From: Clostridiales bacterium
GTDB lineage: Bacteria > Bacillota > Clostridia > Clostridiales > Clostridiaceae
Assembly (NCBI GenBank): GCA_012519845.1
Contig: JAAYPK010000008.1
Coordinates: forward strand, 1-64,000
Length of the DNA stretch: 64,000 nt
Direction: 5' to 3'
Under the pieces are notes generated by a model that was not told the origin of the DNA, ran no database searches, and saw only the letters and a program-made list of their open reading frames with translations. A program made the position numbers and the translations under genes. Position 1 is the first letter of the stretch; each line of letters opens with the position of its first letter. Shown one piece after another: positions 51,667 to 62,073 of the stretch.

Positions 51667-53871
51667 TTGGATGAATTATATGCAGAAGTAATTATAAATA
51701 GTGAAGCACAAGTTATTGATAGACCCTTCACATATAAAGTAAAGGAAAAAGATTATGATATTATTCAAGTTGGTCATAGAGTTAAAGTATCCTTTGGTAA
51801 AGGTAACAAGCTTGTTGAAGGCTTTGTAATAGGATTAAAATGTGAATTAACTGAAGACATTAAAAGAATAAAGGAAATAAGTTCTATTTTAGATAAAGAT
51901 CCAATTTTAACTAGGGATAATTTAAAGGTAATTGATTTTTTAAGATCAAATTATTTATGCAAGTATATTGATGCTATTAGAGTTATTATACCAACTGGAT
52001 TACTTGAAGGTCTTAAAAATAAAACTAAAAGTGTTATTTCTTTTAATAAACCTTTAGATGATAAATATAGGAAGAAAGAAAATTATGTTGCAATAATGGA
52101 TTTGATTTTAGAACAAGATAAAACTTTAACTAAAAGTGATGTTATAAACAAGTATGGATTATCTACCTATTCTTTAAATAAGTTAATTAAAGAAGGATAT
52201 TTATCTATAGAAGAGCAAATAGAATATAGATATAATAATAGAGTTTACGATAAAATTGAAAGAAAAACATTAAATGAGGAACAAGTAAATGCTGTAGAGA
52301 AAATTAAAAATACAGAAAAAAAATGTGTATTATTAAAAGGGGTTACAGGCAGCGGTAAAACTGAAGTATATATGAATATAGTAGAAGATGTACTGAAACA
52401 AGGTAAATCTGCTATAATGCTAGTTCCAGAAATATCACTTACACCTCAGATGATAGAAAGATTTAAGGGGCGTTTTGGGAAAGATGTTGCTTTGTATCAT
52501 AGTAAATTATCAAAAGGAGAAAGATTTGACGAATGGTATAGAATTAAAAATGGTGAAGTTAAATTAGTTGTTGGAGCAAGAAGTGCTATATTTTTACCAG
52601 TTGAAAATTTGGGATTAATAGTTATTGATGAAGAACATGAAAATTCATATAAATCAGAACAAAATCCTAAATATGATACTAGAGAAGTAGCAAAATTTTT
52701 AAGTGAAATAACAGATTGTAAGTTAATTTTAGGATCTGCTACTCCATCTATAGAAAGCTATTTTAATGCATTAAAGGAAAACTATGAATTAGTAGAAATT
52801 AATAATAGAGTACTTCATAAGGAACTTCCAGATATGCAGATTGTTGATATGAGACAAGAACTTAAAAGTAGTAATATGTCATTATTAAGTAGAAAGCTTC
52901 AAAGTGAAATAAGTAATGCATTAAACAATAAAGAACAAGTTATTTTATTTCTAAACAGAAGAGGATTTTCAACTTTTGTATCTTGTAGAAGTTGTGGATA
53001 TGTTTTTAAATGTCCGGAATGTGATATCTCAATGACATATCATAAAAATGGCTATTTGGTTTGTCATTATTGTGGTAGAGCAATAAGGGAAACAAAAGTG
53101 TGCCCAAAATGTGGTAGTAAATATGTAAAATATTTTGGAGCAGGAACAGAAAGAGTAGAAGCTGAAGTAAAAAAAATATTTAGCAAAGCAAAAGTACTTA
53201 GAATGGATATAGATACTACAAGAAATAAAAATTCTCATGAAGAAATATATAACTCTTTTAAAAATGGAGAGGCAGATATATTAATTGGAACTCAAATGGT
53301 TTCTAAAGGATTGGATTTTAAAAATGTAACACTTGTAGGGATTTTAGCAGCAGATATTTCTCTAAATATTCCGGATTATAGGTCTGGAGAGAGAACTTAT
53401 CAAATTATTACCCAAGTTGCAGGAAGAGCAGGAAGAGGTTGTAAAAGGGGAAAGGTAATAATACAAACTTATACTCCAAATAGTAAAACTATAAAATATG
53501 CTATAGACAATGATTATAATGGCTTATATAATGAAGAAATAAACGTTAGAAAAATAATGAATTATCCACCTTTTTGTAATATACTTTTAATTAATGGATT
53601 GTCATTGAATGAAGAAAGACTTAAAATATTCATGAATGAGGCTATTAATAAAATTAAAACAGAGTTTAAAAGTGATAACCTTGAAATTTTAGGACCTGTT
53701 CCATCTTTGATTTCTAAAATTAAGGATAATTATAGATGGCAAATAATAATAAAAGGTAATATTACTATTGAAAAAAGATGGAAAGTAAAAGAAATACTTT
53801 ATGATTTATATAAGACTGTATATAATGAAATAAAGATAACAATTGATATTAATCCAAATAATATGTCGTAA
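51667..53871 (+). CDS. priA: Primosomal replication helicase PriA
   Basis: A 734-residue helicase that restarts stalled replication forks. It has the N-terminal 3'-end-binding domain (1 to about 110), helicase Walker A KGVTGSGKTEVYM, Walker B IDEEHENSYKSEQNPKYD, and a zinc-binding insert with cysteine pairs CRSCGYVFKCPEC and CHYCGRAIRETKVCPKC. Helicase motifs V/VI are GTQMVSKGLDF and QVAGRAGRG. TTG 51667 lies 8 bases after AAGGAGTG; the frame extends upstream to 51616, but that portion contains the coaBC terminator and is unlikely to be coding. Confidence 0.95.
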   Translation: MDELYAEVIINSEAQVIDRPFTYKVKEKDYDIIQVGHRVKVSFGKGNKLVEGFVIGLKCELTEDIKRIKEISSILDKDPILTRDNLKVIDFLRSNYLCKYIDAIRVIIPTGLLEGLKNKTKSVISFNKPLDDKYRKKENYVAIMDLILEQDKTLTKSDVINKYGLSTYSLNKLIKEGYLSIEEQIEYRYNNRVYDKIERKTLNEEQVNAVEKIKNTEKKCVLLKGVTGSGKTEVYMNIVEDVLKQGKSAIMLVPEISLTPQMIERFKGRFGKDVALYHSKLSKGERFDEWYRIKNGEVKLVVGARSAIFLPVENLGLIVIDEEHENSYKSEQNPKYDTREVAKFLSEITDCKLILGSATPSIESYFNALKENYELVEINNRVLHKELPDMQIVDMRQELKSSNMSLLSRKLQSEISNALNNKEQVILFLNRRGFSTFVSCRSCGYVFKCPECDISMTYHKNGYLVCHYCGRAIRETKVCPKCGSKYVKYFGAGTERVEAEVKKIFSKAKVLRMDIDTTRNKNSHEEIYNSFKNGEADILIGTQMVSKGLDFKNVTLVGILAADISLNIPDYRSGERTYQIITQVAGRAGRGCKRGKVIIQTYTPNSKTIKYAIDNDYNGLYNEEINVRKIMNYPPFCNILLINGLSLNEERLKIFMNEAINKIKTEFKSDNLEILGPVPSLISKIKDNYRWQIIIKGNITIEKRWKVKEILYDLYKTVYNEIKITIDINPNNMS

Positions 53872-53883
53872 GGAGGCTAGTTA

Positions 53884-54327
53884 ATGGCTATAAGAAATAT
53901 TAGAATAAATGGTGATGAAATACTAAGGAAAAAGTGTAAAAAGGTTGATAAGATTGATGATAGATTAAAAACCTTAATTAAGGATATGTTAGAAACAATG
54001 TATGAAGCAGATGGTGTAGGATTAGCAGCACCACAAGTTGGAATATTAAAAAGATTATTTGTAATTGATATTTATGATGGAAGTGGTCCAAAGGTATTTA
54101 TTAATCCTGAAATATTAGAGGTAAGTGGTTCACAAATTGGTGATGAAGGATGTTTAAGTGTTCCAGGGGAAAGTGCAGTAGTAGAAAGACCAAATTATGT
54201 TAAAGTAAAAGCATTAAATGAAAATGGTGAAGAGTTTATTCTTGAAGGTGAGGAACTTTTAGCTAGGGCAATATGTCATGAAAATGATCATTTAGATGGA
54301 GTATTGTATATAGATTTGGTAAAATAA
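53884..54327 (+). CDS. def: Peptide deformylase
   Basis: A 147-residue metalloenzyme that removes formyl from new proteins. The three motifs are complete: [10 protein letters not shown] (about 41-50), EGCLSVPG (about 85-92) with Cys metal ligand, and HENDHLDG (about 129-136) with two His. ATG 53884 follows TAAGGAGGCTAGTT. It is followed by fmt, its functional counterpart. Confidence 0.97.
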   Translation: MAIRNIRINGDEILRKKCKKVDKIDDRLKTLIKDMLETMYEADGVGLAAPQVGILKRLFVIDIYDGSGPKVFINPEILEVSGSQIGDEGCLSVPGESAVVERPNYVKVKALNENGEEFILEGEELLARAICHENDHLDGVLYIDLVK

Positions 54328-54343
54328 ATGGAGGAATAACCTT

Positions 54344-55270
54344 ATGAAAATTATATTTATGGGAACTCCAGATTTTGCAGTTCCTTCATTAAAGGCATTA
54401 ATAAAAGAACACGATGTAGTATCTGTATTTACTCAGCCTGACAGACCAAAAGGAAGAGGGAAAAAAGTAGCTTTTTCACCTGTTAAGGAAGTAGCAATTG
54501 AGAACAGCATACAAGTATTTCAACCTGTGAAACTTAAAGATGATAAAGAAATGATAAAGAAAATAAAAGAAAGTGAACCTGATTTTATTGTGGTTGTAGC
54601 TTTTGGACAGATATTAACTAAGGAAGTCCTAGACATCCCTAGATATGGATGCATTAATTTACATGGATCTATTTTACCTATGTATAGAGGAGCAGCACCT
54701 ATAAATTGGGCCATAATTAAGGGAGAAAAGGTATCAGGTAATACTACTATGCTTATGGATGAAGGCTTAGATACTGGAGATATACTTTTAAAGGATGAAG
54801 TTAATATTGATGAAGATATGACTGCTGGTGAGCTTTATGATATATTAAAAGACAGAGGAAGTAAGTTGCTTTTAGATACTTTGGATAAATTTTCAAAAAA
54901 TGAAATTAAAAGAACAAAACAAGGAAGTGAAACCTTCTATGCCAAAATGTTAGACAAAAATATAGCACTTATTAATTGGAATAATCCAGTAGATGAAATT
55001 TTTAATCTTATACGAGGATTAAATCCATGGCCAATTGCTTATACTAACTATAATGGTGAAAAAATGAAAATTTACAAATCTAAAGTTTTAGAAAGAGATT
55101 CAGAAAATACACCAGGAAAAATAATAGAAGTATCAAAAGAGGGAATAAAGGTTGCATGTTTAAAGGGAACATTATTAATTGAAGAAATTCAATTCCCAAA
55201 TGGAAGACCTTTAAGGGTAGGAGAATATATTAATGGACATGAAATAAAAATCAATGAAGTATTAAGTTAG
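54344..55270 (+). CDS. fmt: Methionyl-tRNA formyltransferase
   Basis: A 308-residue enzyme formylating initiator Met-tRNA. It begins [17 protein letters not shown]; the catalytic region has [20 protein letters not shown] with the conserved Asn/His, and the C-terminal tRNA-binding domain starts near 205. ATG 54344 follows TGGAGGAATAACC. It forms with def the usual deformylase/formyltransferase pair. Confidence 0.97.
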   Translation: MKIIFMGTPDFAVPSLKALIKEHDVVSVFTQPDRPKGRGKKVAFSPVKEVAIENSIQVFQPVKLKDDKEMIKKIKESEPDFIVVVAFGQILTKEVLDIPRYGCINLHGSILPMYRGAAPINWAIIKGEKVSGNTTMLMDEGLDTGDILLKDEVNIDEDMTAGELYDILKDRGSKLLLDTLDKFSKNEIKRTKQGSETFYAKMLDKNIALINWNNPVDEIFNLIRGLNPWPIAYTNYNGEKMKIYKSKVLERDSENTPGKIIEVSKEGIKVACLKGTLLIEEIQFPNGRPLRVGEYINGHEIKINEVLS

Positions 55271-55281
55271 GAGTGATAAAT

Positions 55282-55968
55282 ATGTTTGGTTATTATTTTG
55301 ATCCTACAATGATAATATTAATACCTGGTATTATTATATCAATAATAGCACAAAGCATGGTAAGTTCAGCTTATAGGAAGTATAAAAATGTTGGAACTAT
55401 GAATGGCTACACTGGTGAGCAAGTGGCAAGACTTATGTTAAATGAGGCAGGATTGTATGATGTTAGTATTGAAGTTGTAAATAGGGAGCTTGGAGATCAT
55501 TATGATCCAAGAGACAGAGTATTAAGATTGTCACCAGATGTATATTCAGGTAGGACAATTTCAGCAGCAGGAATTGCAGCTCATGAAGTAGGTCATGCAA
55601 TTCAACATAAAGAAGCCTATGCGCCGTTAACTATAAGAAATAGTATAGTACCAGTAGCAAACTTTGGGTCAAGTTTCTCTTGGATATTATTTTTTATTGG
55701 CTTATTTCTTTCTATAAAACCATTAGTTACAATTGGAATTATATTATTCAGTACTGTGGTAATATTTCAAATTGTTACATTGCCTGTTGAATTTAATGCT
55801 TCTCATAGAGCACTAAATATTCTAGAAAATAGGGCTATTCTTTATAAGGAAGAAATGAGCGGAGCAAAAAAAGTGTTGACAGCTGCGGCAATGACATATG
55901 TTGCTAGTGTATTAATGTCAATACTACAGTTAGTTAGACTAATTGCCATAAGTAATAGAAATGAGTAG
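55282..55968 (+). CDS. yugP: Zinc metallopeptidase, YugP family
   Basis: A 228-residue membrane protein with an N-terminal helix (about 8-26), a zinc motif HEVGHAIQH (about 101-109) and two further membrane segments (about 125-160), plus a last one near 210. It is a predicted neutral metallopeptidase of unknown substrate (DUF zinc metallopeptidase 2). ATG 55282 follows TTAGGAGTG; GTG 55273 overlaps that site. Between fmt and rsmB this gene is an insertion relative to B. subtilis, but common in clostridia. Confidence 0.88.
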   Translation: MFGYYFDPTMIILIPGIIISIIAQSMVSSAYRKYKNVGTMNGYTGEQVARLMLNEAGLYDVSIEVVNRELGDHYDPRDRVLRLSPDVYSGRTISAAGIAAHEVGHAIQHKEAYAPLTIRNSIVPVANFGSSFSWILFFIGLFLSIKPLVTIGIILFSTVVIFQIVTLPVEFNASHRALNILENRAILYKEEMSGAKKVLTAAAMTYVASVLMSILQLVRLIAISNRNE

Positions 55969-55979
55969 AGGTAAAATGT

Positions 55980-57299
55980 ATGAATAGTAGAAAATTAGCA
56001 ATTCAAATATTAGATAGGATTTTAAATGAAGGTTCATATTCTAATATAACTTTATCTAACAAATTAAAAGAAAATCAATTACTAGATAAAGATAAAGCAC
56101 TAGTTACTGAGTTAGTGTATGGTACAATTAGAAGATTAAAGACTTTAGATATGATAATTGCATCATTTGTTAAAGATATATCTATTATGGATAGAAATAC
56201 TTTAAATATACTTAGAGTAGCAATATATCAAATGCAATTTTTAGATAAGGTTCCATCTTATGCTGCATGTAATGAAGCGGTGGAATTAGCTAAAGAAATA
56301 TCTGAAAAAGATGGAAAATTAGTTAATGGAATCTTAAGAAGTTATTCAGAAAAAGATGGTATAATTGAACTTGATTTCAGAAACAAAATTGATGAAATGG
56401 CTTATGAATTTTCTTTTGAACCATGGATGATTAGAATGTTTATTAAACAATATGGTGAGCAAGAAACTTTAAGGTTATTACATGGATTAAATATTGTTCC
56501 AAAGGTAACGGTTAGAGTTAATGCATTGAAATCTGATTATGAAGAAGTATTTGATGAATTAGAATCATTGGGATACGAGGTTTTAGAAGGGGCTGTATGT
56601 CCAGAAGCTATTTGTATTAAAGGCGGCAAAAGTATTGAAGAGAATCCATTATTTAAAGAAGGAAAAATTACTGTTCAAGATGAAAGTGCTATGGTTGTAG
56701 CTCCATTACTAGATTTAGAAGAAGGAGATGTTTTAATTGATGTATGTAGTGCACCAGGTGGCAAAACAACTCATGCAGCAGAACTTCTTCAAAATACTGG
56801 TGAAATTTTAGCTTTTGATTTACATAAAAATAAATTAGAACTAATAAAAGAAAATGCTAATAGGCTTGGAATTACTAATATTAAGTTAGGTGAAATGGAT
56901 GCTACTAAGTTAAATACAGACTTAATAAGTAAAGCAAACAAAATATTAGTTGATATACCTTGTTCAGGTCTTGGGATAATTAGAAAAAAACCAGAGATAA
57001 AATGGACTAAAACAAGAAAAGACTTAAAAGAATTAGTAAATATACAAAGAATGATAATGGATAATTCATGGGAGTATCTACAAAAAGGTGGAATAATGGT
57101 ATACTCAACTTGTACATTAAATAAGGAAGAGAATCAAGAAAATATTGAATGGTTCCTAGAAAAACACAAAAATGCAACTATAGAAAAAATATTCATAGGG
57201 AAAAATGATAATATAAAATACGATAGACTAGGAACAATAACAATTTTCCCAGATGAAAATATGGATGGATTCTATATTGCAAAGCTTAGGAAAAATTAG
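55980..57299 (+). CDS. rsmB: 16S rRNA m5C967 methyltransferase RsmB
   Basis: A 439-residue RNA methyltransferase with an N-terminal NusB-like domain (1 to about 150) and a SAM-dependent C-terminal domain: [17 protein letters not shown] (about 249-265), [18 protein letters not shown] with the release Cys, and catalytic Cys in [16 protein letters not shown] 55980 follows AGAGGT. Order fmt-(yugP)-rsmB-rlmN-prpC-prkC is conserved. Confidence 0.95.
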   Translation: MNSRKLAIQILDRILNEGSYSNITLSNKLKENQLLDKDKALVTELVYGTIRRLKTLDMIIASFVKDISIMDRNTLNILRVAIYQMQFLDKVPSYAACNEAVELAKEISEKDGKLVNGILRSYSEKDGIIELDFRNKIDEMAYEFSFEPWMIRMFIKQYGEQETLRLLHGLNIVPKVTVRVNALKSDYEEVFDELESLGYEVLEGAVCPEAICIKGGKSIEENPLFKEGKITVQDESAMVVAPLLDLEEGDVLIDVCSAPGGKTTHAAELLQNTGEILAFDLHKNKLELIKENANRLGITNIKLGEMDATKLNTDLISKANKILVDIPCSGLGIIRKKPEIKWTKTRKDLKELVNIQRMIMDNSWEYLQKGGIMVYSTCTLNKEENQENIEWFLEKHKNATIEKIFIGKNDNIKYDRLGTITIFPDENMDGFYIAKLRKN

Positions 57300-57307
57300 G
57301 AGAAAAA

Positions 57308-58342
57308 ATGAAAAATATTTTAGATTTTAACCTTGAAGAATTAGAAAACTGGATGATTGAGAATAAAGAAAAATCCTTTAGGGCTAAGCAAATTTTTTCA
57401 TGGATTTATAAATTCAAATTTGATTTTGCAGAAATGAATAATTTGCCTAAGAATTTAATAGAGAAACTTAGTAATAATTTTTATATTGGAATACCCAAAA
57501 TAATAGAAGAATATAAATCTAAAATTGACGAAACGCACAAGCTGTTATTAATGTATAATGATGGAAATATAATTGAAACTGTAATTATGAAATATAAACA
57601 TGGTTATTCAATTTGCGTTTCTACTCAAGTAGGTTGTAGAATGGGATGTAAATTCTGTGCTTCTACAATTGAAGGGAGAGTCCGTGATTTATCTGGTGGT
57701 GAAATACTTGCAGAAATACTAGTAGCACAAAAGGTTTTAGGCTCTAGAATTTCAAATGTAGTTTTAATGGGAAGTGGAGAACCTCTTGATAATTACGATA
57801 ATGTACTAAAGTTTTTAGAACTTGTGAATTCTGAATATGGATTAAATATTGGGCAAAGACATATAACTTTATCAACTTGTGGAATTGTTCCCAAAATATA
57901 TGATTTAGCAGATAAAAATTATTCTATTACACTTGCCATATCATTACACGCAACTAATGATGAAAAGAGACGAGAAATAATGCCTATAGGAAATAAGTAT
58001 TCAATAAAAGAAATTTTGGAAGCTTGTAATTATTATATAAATAAAACAGGAAGAAGAATTACTTTTGAATATTCATTAGTTAAAGATGTTAATGATAGTA
58101 TAAAAGATGCTAGTGAACTAGGAATTTTATTAAAAGGTATGTTGTGCCATGTTAATTTAATACCTGTAAATGAGGTTAGAGAGAATACCTTTAGAAGATC
58201 CTCAGAAAAAGCAATTAATGAATTTGAAAATACTATAAAAAATATGGGAATTGAAGTAACTGTTAGAAGGGAAATGGGAAGGGATATTAATGCAGCATGC
58301 GGACAGCTTAGAAGAAGTTATATGGATTTAGCTAAGAAATAA
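57308..58342 (+). CDS. rlmN: 23S rRNA/tRNA adenine C2-methyltransferase RlmN
   Basis: A 344-residue radical-SAM enzyme methylating A2503 of 23S rRNA and A37 of some tRNAs. Radical-SAM Cys are C110, C114 and C117 (GCRMGCKFC), with GEPL-type motif [12 protein letters not shown] and the acceptor Cys near 331 in AACGQLRRS. It is not the resistance enzyme Cfr by context. ATG 57308 follows TTAGGAGAAAAA; 8 bases after rsmB. Confidence 0.95.
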   Translation: MKNILDFNLEELENWMIENKEKSFRAKQIFSWIYKFKFDFAEMNNLPKNLIEKLSNNFYIGIPKIIEEYKSKIDETHKLLLMYNDGNIIETVIMKYKHGYSICVSTQVGCRMGCKFCASTIEGRVRDLSGGEILAEILVAQKVLGSRISNVVLMGSGEPLDNYDNVLKFLELVNSEYGLNIGQRHITLSTCGIVPKIYDLADKNYSITLAISLHATNDEKRREIMPIGNKYSIKEILEACNYYINKTGRRITFEYSLVKDVNDSIKDASELGILLKGMLCHVNLIPVNEVRENTFRRSSEKAINEFENTIKNMGIEVTVRREMGRDINAACGQLRRSYMDLAKK

Positions 58343-58372
58343 GCATTAACCCATAGTAAAGGGGGAACGTAT

Positions 58373-59092
58373 ATGGTTAGTATGTTAAGTGATAAAGGAG
58401 CAATTCGAAGCTTAAATGAAGATTCATGTAAGTACTATGAATGTGAAAAATTTAAAATTTATGTAGTAGCTGATGGAATGGGTGGTCATAATGCTGGAGA
58501 AGTAGCAAGTAAAATGGCTGTAGATGGAATTGTTAATTTTATTAAGGATAACGTAGATATAGTAAGTGAAAATAAACTTTTAAAAGAAGCTATTAATTTT
58601 GTAAATACAATTATCTATAACTATTCATGTGAAAAACAAGAGTTAAATGGTATGGGAACTACCATTACTTCATGTTTAGTTATTAATGATATGGTTTATG
58701 TGGCTAATGTTGGTGATAGCTCTTCTTTTGGAATTAAAGGAAAAGAAATAAAAAAAATAACGAAAGATCATTCGTTAGTTCAAGAATTAGTAGATTTAGG
58801 AACGATTTCGGAATATGAGGCAATAAATCATCCTAAAAAAAACATAATAACACGGGCAGTTGGTACTAGTAAAAGTGTTGATGTTGATATATTTGAAGTT
58901 CCTAAAAATGATTATGATTTATTTTTATTATGTACTGACGGATTAACAAATGAGGTAACAAATGAACAAATAATTTCAGTAATGCTAACTAGTGAAAGCT
59001 TTAATGAAGCCTGTAGTCATCTTATTGAAATAGCTAAGCAAAAAGGTGGGCGAGATAACATAACAGTTTTGTTGTTTGGAGGAGAGAATTAA
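58373..59092 (+). CDS. prpC: PP2C-type Ser/Thr phosphatase (PrpC/Stp)
   Basis: A 239-residue phosphatase that reverses PrkC phosphorylation. Metal-binding motifs: RSLNEDSC, VADGMGGHNAGE (about 31-42), GDSSSFGI and DNITVLLF at the C-terminus. ATG 58373 follows AAAGGGGGAACGTAT. The prkC start is one base after its stop; this pairing is seen in most Firmicutes. Confidence 0.95.
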   Translation: MVSMLSDKGAIRSLNEDSCKYYECEKFKIYVVADGMGGHNAGEVASKMAVDGIVNFIKDNVDIVSENKLLKEAINFVNTIIYNYSCEKQELNGMGTTITSCLVINDMVYVANVGDSSSFGIKGKEIKKITKDHSLVQELVDLGTISEYEAINHPKKNIITRAVGTSKSVDVDIFEVPKNDYDLFLLCTDGLTNEVTNEQIISVMLTSESFNEACSHLIEIAKQKGGRDNITVLLFGGEN

Positions 59093-59093
59093 T

Positions 59094-61055
59094 ATGATTG
59101 GAGAATTGTTAGGAAATAGGTATGAAATACTAGAAAAAATTGGCGAAGGTGGAATGTCCACAGTTTACAAAGCAAGATGTAACAAATTAAACAGATACGT
59201 AGCAGTTAAAATACTAAAAAATGAGTTTGCTGATAATGAAGATGTAGTTAAAAAATTTAAAATAGAAGCTACTGCTATAGCAACTTTATCTGATAATAAT
59301 ATAGTTAATGTTTTAGATGTTGGAAGTCAGGATAAAATTAACTATATAGTAATGGAATTTGTTAAAGGAAAAACATTAAAAGAAGTTATAAAACAATATG
59401 GAAGTTTAAATTACGAAACAACTCTTTCTGTTGGAATACAAATAGCAAGAGCATTAGAATGTGCTCATAAAAATGGAATTATTCATAGAGATGTTAAACC
59501 ACAAAATATTTTAGTAACAGAAGAAGGGCTAGTAAAAGTAACTGATTTTGGTATTGCAAAATCATCGTCCTCTGCAACACTTACAACAACAACTACAATT
59601 ATGGGATCTGCTCACTATTTTTCTCCAGAACAAGCAAAAGGTAGTGTGGTTGATGTAAGAACGGACTTATATTCCTTTGGTGTTGTTTTATATGAAATGG
59701 CAACTGGAAAGTTACCTTTTGAAGGTGATTCTCCTGTAACAATAGCATTAAAACATATTCAAGAAGAAGTAGTCCCACCAAAGAGTATTAATTCAAAAAT
59801 ACCAGATAGTTTAAATGATTTAATTATGAAAGCAATGGCTAAAGAGCCTGATAAAAGATATCAAACTGCAAAGGAAATGTTAGGTGATTTACAAAAAATA
59901 AAAGATAATCCTAATGCTAAAATACTTGAAGATAATTTAAGTAATGATATGGATGGACATACAATCATTATGAATCCAGTAAATCAAGATATTATAAATA
60001 ATAAAAATCTTGATGATGGTGATGAATATTATGATGATGACTACTATGATGATGACTACTATGATGATGAATATGATGAGGATGAATCTGTGAATAAAAA
60101 GAAAAAAAAGAAGAAGATTATAATTGGAGTAGTAGCTTCTATAGCAGCTGTGGTTTTATTATTTGTAGTTGGTTTTTTTGTTTTCGGGGGAGGCAATGCT
60201 CCTACAACAGAAAAGGTTAAAGTACCAACTATTACAGGACTTTCATTAGAAGAAGCTAAAAGTGTTGTTGAAAAGGCTGGACTTGAATTTGTAGATGCAG
60301 GAACTGAAAAAAGTGATAAAGAAGAAGGAACTGTTCTTGAAGTAGATCCATCAGAAGGTACAGAGGTAGAAAAAGGATCTAAAGTTAGGGTAATTACAAG
60401 TTCAGGTGAAGAGAAAGTTAAAATGCCAGAATTTGAAAATTCTGATTTAGATACAGTTAAAATATTTTTGAAGAAAAACAATGTTACTAATGTAAGTGAA
60501 GTTAAAGAATATAGTGATACAGTAAAAGAAGGATTAGTTATAAGAACAGAACCAGGTAAAGATACTGAATTAACTAAAGATACTAAAGTAACAATTTATA
60601 TTAGTAAAGGTAAGAAAGTAGAGTATGTTAGCGTAGGTAAGTATTCAGGAATGAATGAAGATGATGCTAAAACTCAAGCACAAAAAGATGGGTTAACCGT
60701 CTATGCTGAATATGTAGATACAAGTAATGAAAGTGAAGATAAAAAAGTTATTTCTCAATCACAAAATTATGGAACTCAGCTTGAAAAAGGCTCAGCCATT
60801 ACACTAACAATAGGTCGATATAAAGAACCTGAAAAGAAAAAAGTAAATTTAGATAATATACTACAACCTAATATGGGATATGAAGGAGCAATAACTGCAT
60901 TAAAAACATATAATTTAAAATATAGTGTAACTGGAGACAAAACAGGAACACTTCAAAGTTGGTCTCCTCATGGAGAAGTTGAAGAAGGAACAACAATAAA
61001 TTTAGTATTTTCAAAAACTCAAGAAAATGATAATAACAATGACAATAATCATTAA
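59094..61055 (+). CDS. prkC: PASTA-domain Ser/Thr protein kinase PrkC
   Basis: A 653-residue transmembrane kinase. Kinase domain: K39 (AVKIL), D133 (HRDVKPQN), D151 (DFG), activation loop Thr-rich (TLTTTTT, near 162-168). Juxtamembrane linker (about 270-335) contains tandem Tyr-Asp repeats and a Lys-rich stop (336-341). One membrane helix (about 342-364) leads to four extracellular PASTA domains (about 374-440, 441-511, 512-580, 581-650) that bind muropeptides or lipid II. The start ATG 59094 has GGAGGAGAG. IreB (14.5 kb) is a likely substrate. Confidence 0.95.
   Translation: MIGELLGNRYEILEKIGEGGMSTVYKARCNKLNRYVAVKILKNEFADNEDVVKKFKIEATAIATLSDNNIVNVLDVGSQDKINYIVMEFVKGKTLKEVIKQYGSLNYETTLSVGIQIARALECAHKNGIIHRDVKPQNILVTEEGLVKVTDFGIAKSSSSATLTTTTTIMGSAHYFSPEQAKGSVVDVRTDLYSFGVVLYEMATGKLPFEGDSPVTIALKHIQEEVVPPKSINSKIPDSLNDLIMKAMAKEPDKRYQTAKEMLGDLQKIKDNPNAKILEDNLSNDMDGHTIIMNPVNQDIINNKNLDDGDEYYDDDYYDDDYYDDEYDEDESVNKKKKKKKIIIGVVASIAAVVLLFVVGFFVFGGGNAPTTEKVKVPTITGLSLEEAKSVVEKAGLEFVDAGTEKSDKEEGTVLEVDPSEGTEVEKGSKVRVITSSGEEKVKMPEFENSDLDTVKIFLKKNNVTNVSEVKEYSDTVKEGLVIRTEPGKDTELTKDTKVTIYISKGKKVEYVSVGKYSGMNEDDAKTQAQKDGLTVYAEYVDTSNESEDKKVISQSQNYGTQLEKGSAITLTIGRYKEPEKKKVNLDNILQPNMGYEGAITALKTYNLKYSVTGDKTGTLQSWSPHGEVEEGTTINLVFSKTQENDNNNDNNH
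60030..60074 (+). repeat. In-frame 15-bp tandem repeat inside prkC
   Basis: TATGATGATGACTAC occurs perfectly at 60030-60044 and 60045-60059, and with two changes at 60060-60074. Each unit encodes Tyr-Asp-Asp-Asp(Glu)-Tyr (residues 313-327). The flanks continue with GAT/GAA codons. Confidence 0.85.
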
Positions 61056-61058
61056 TAT

Positions 61059-61110
61059 AAGTGCTGTCGTTTTTAGATAAAAATCTATAAGCGGCAGCGC
61101 TTCCTTTTCT
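61059..61110 (+). terminator. Terminator after prkC
   Basis: AAGTGCTGTCG (61059-61069) pairs with CGGCAGCGCTT (61092-61102, two G-U), with an inner TAGAT/ATCTA stem, then CCTTTTCT. The GC content of the stem stands out. The gene rsgA follows about 100 bases later. Confidence 0.72.
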
Positions 61111-61206
61111 CTCTTTGTTCTTAGCTATTCACAAACTAATTAAACTTGCAATTTAACTATAAAATTGGTTATTATATAAAGTAGAAATAAAAAAAGTGGA
61201 GGTCTA

Positions 61207-62073
61207 ATGGAAGGAAAAATAATTAAAGGAATAGGTGGATTTTATTACATACAAACTAAAGAAGGTATAATTGAATGTAAAGCAAGAGGGAAGTTTAGAC
61301 ATAAATCTTTAAAGCCAATGGTTGGAGATAATGTAAGAATAACTATTGAAAATGGAAAAGGCGTAATTGAGGATATTCATAAAAGATCATCTGAACTTAT
61401 AAGACCAGCTATAGCCAATGTTACCTTAGCTTTTGTTGTGTTTGCTATAAAAAATCCTGATTTAAATTTTGATTTATTAAATAGATTTTTAGTGCTTTGT
61501 GAAATAAACAATATAGAAGCTATTGTTTGTTTAAATAAAACTGATCTTGTAGATGATAAGGAAAGAATGGAGATAAAAGAAAAAATAAATGATATAGGTT
61601 ATGAAGTATTGTTTATTAATGCTAAAAAAGGTGAAGGCATAGAGGAATTAAAGGAAAAAATGGAACACAATGTTACAGTTTTATGTGGACCTTCTGGAGC
61701 AGGAAAATCAACTTTGATAAATTCATTGATTAATAGAGAACATATGGAAACAGGAAAAGTAAGCGATAAAATTGGAAGAGGTAAGCATACTACAAGACAT
61801 AGCGAACTTATAGAAATATCTGAAGGTTTTTTAGCAGATACTCCTGGATTTACAACCCTTGATATATCTTTTATTAAAAAAGAAGAATTAAAAGATGCCT
61901 TTCCTGAATTTAGTGAACATGAAGGATTATGTAAATATAGAGGTTGTATTCATTATAAAGAGCCAGATTGTTCAGTAAAAAGAGCCATTTCAGAAAATAG
62001 AATAAATAAATATAGATATGATTTTTATGTAAGAACATTAGAAGAAATAATTAGTGGGAGGAAGTATAAATGA
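61207..62073 (+). CDS. rsgA: Ribosome small-subunit GTPase RsgA
   Basis: A 288-residue circularly permuted GTPase for 30S maturation. OB-fold 1-70, then G4 CLNKTD, G1 [10 protein letters not shown] (about 160-169), G3 ADTPGF, and zinc-binding C-terminal domain with [17 protein letters not shown] 61207 follows AGTGGAGGTCTA. It overlaps rpe by 4 bases (ATGA). Confidence 0.96.
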   Translation: MEGKIIKGIGGFYYIQTKEGIIECKARGKFRHKSLKPMVGDNVRITIENGKGVIEDIHKRSSELIRPAIANVTLAFVVFAIKNPDLNFDLLNRFLVLCEINNIEAIVCLNKTDLVDDKERMEIKEKINDIGYEVLFINAKKGEGIEELKEKMEHNVTVLCGPSGAGKSTLINSLINREHMETGKVSDKIGRGKHTTRHSELIEISEGFLADTPGFTTLDISFIKKEELKDAFPEFSEHEGLCKYRGCIHYKEPDCSVKRAISENRINKYRYDFYVRTLEEIISGRKYK

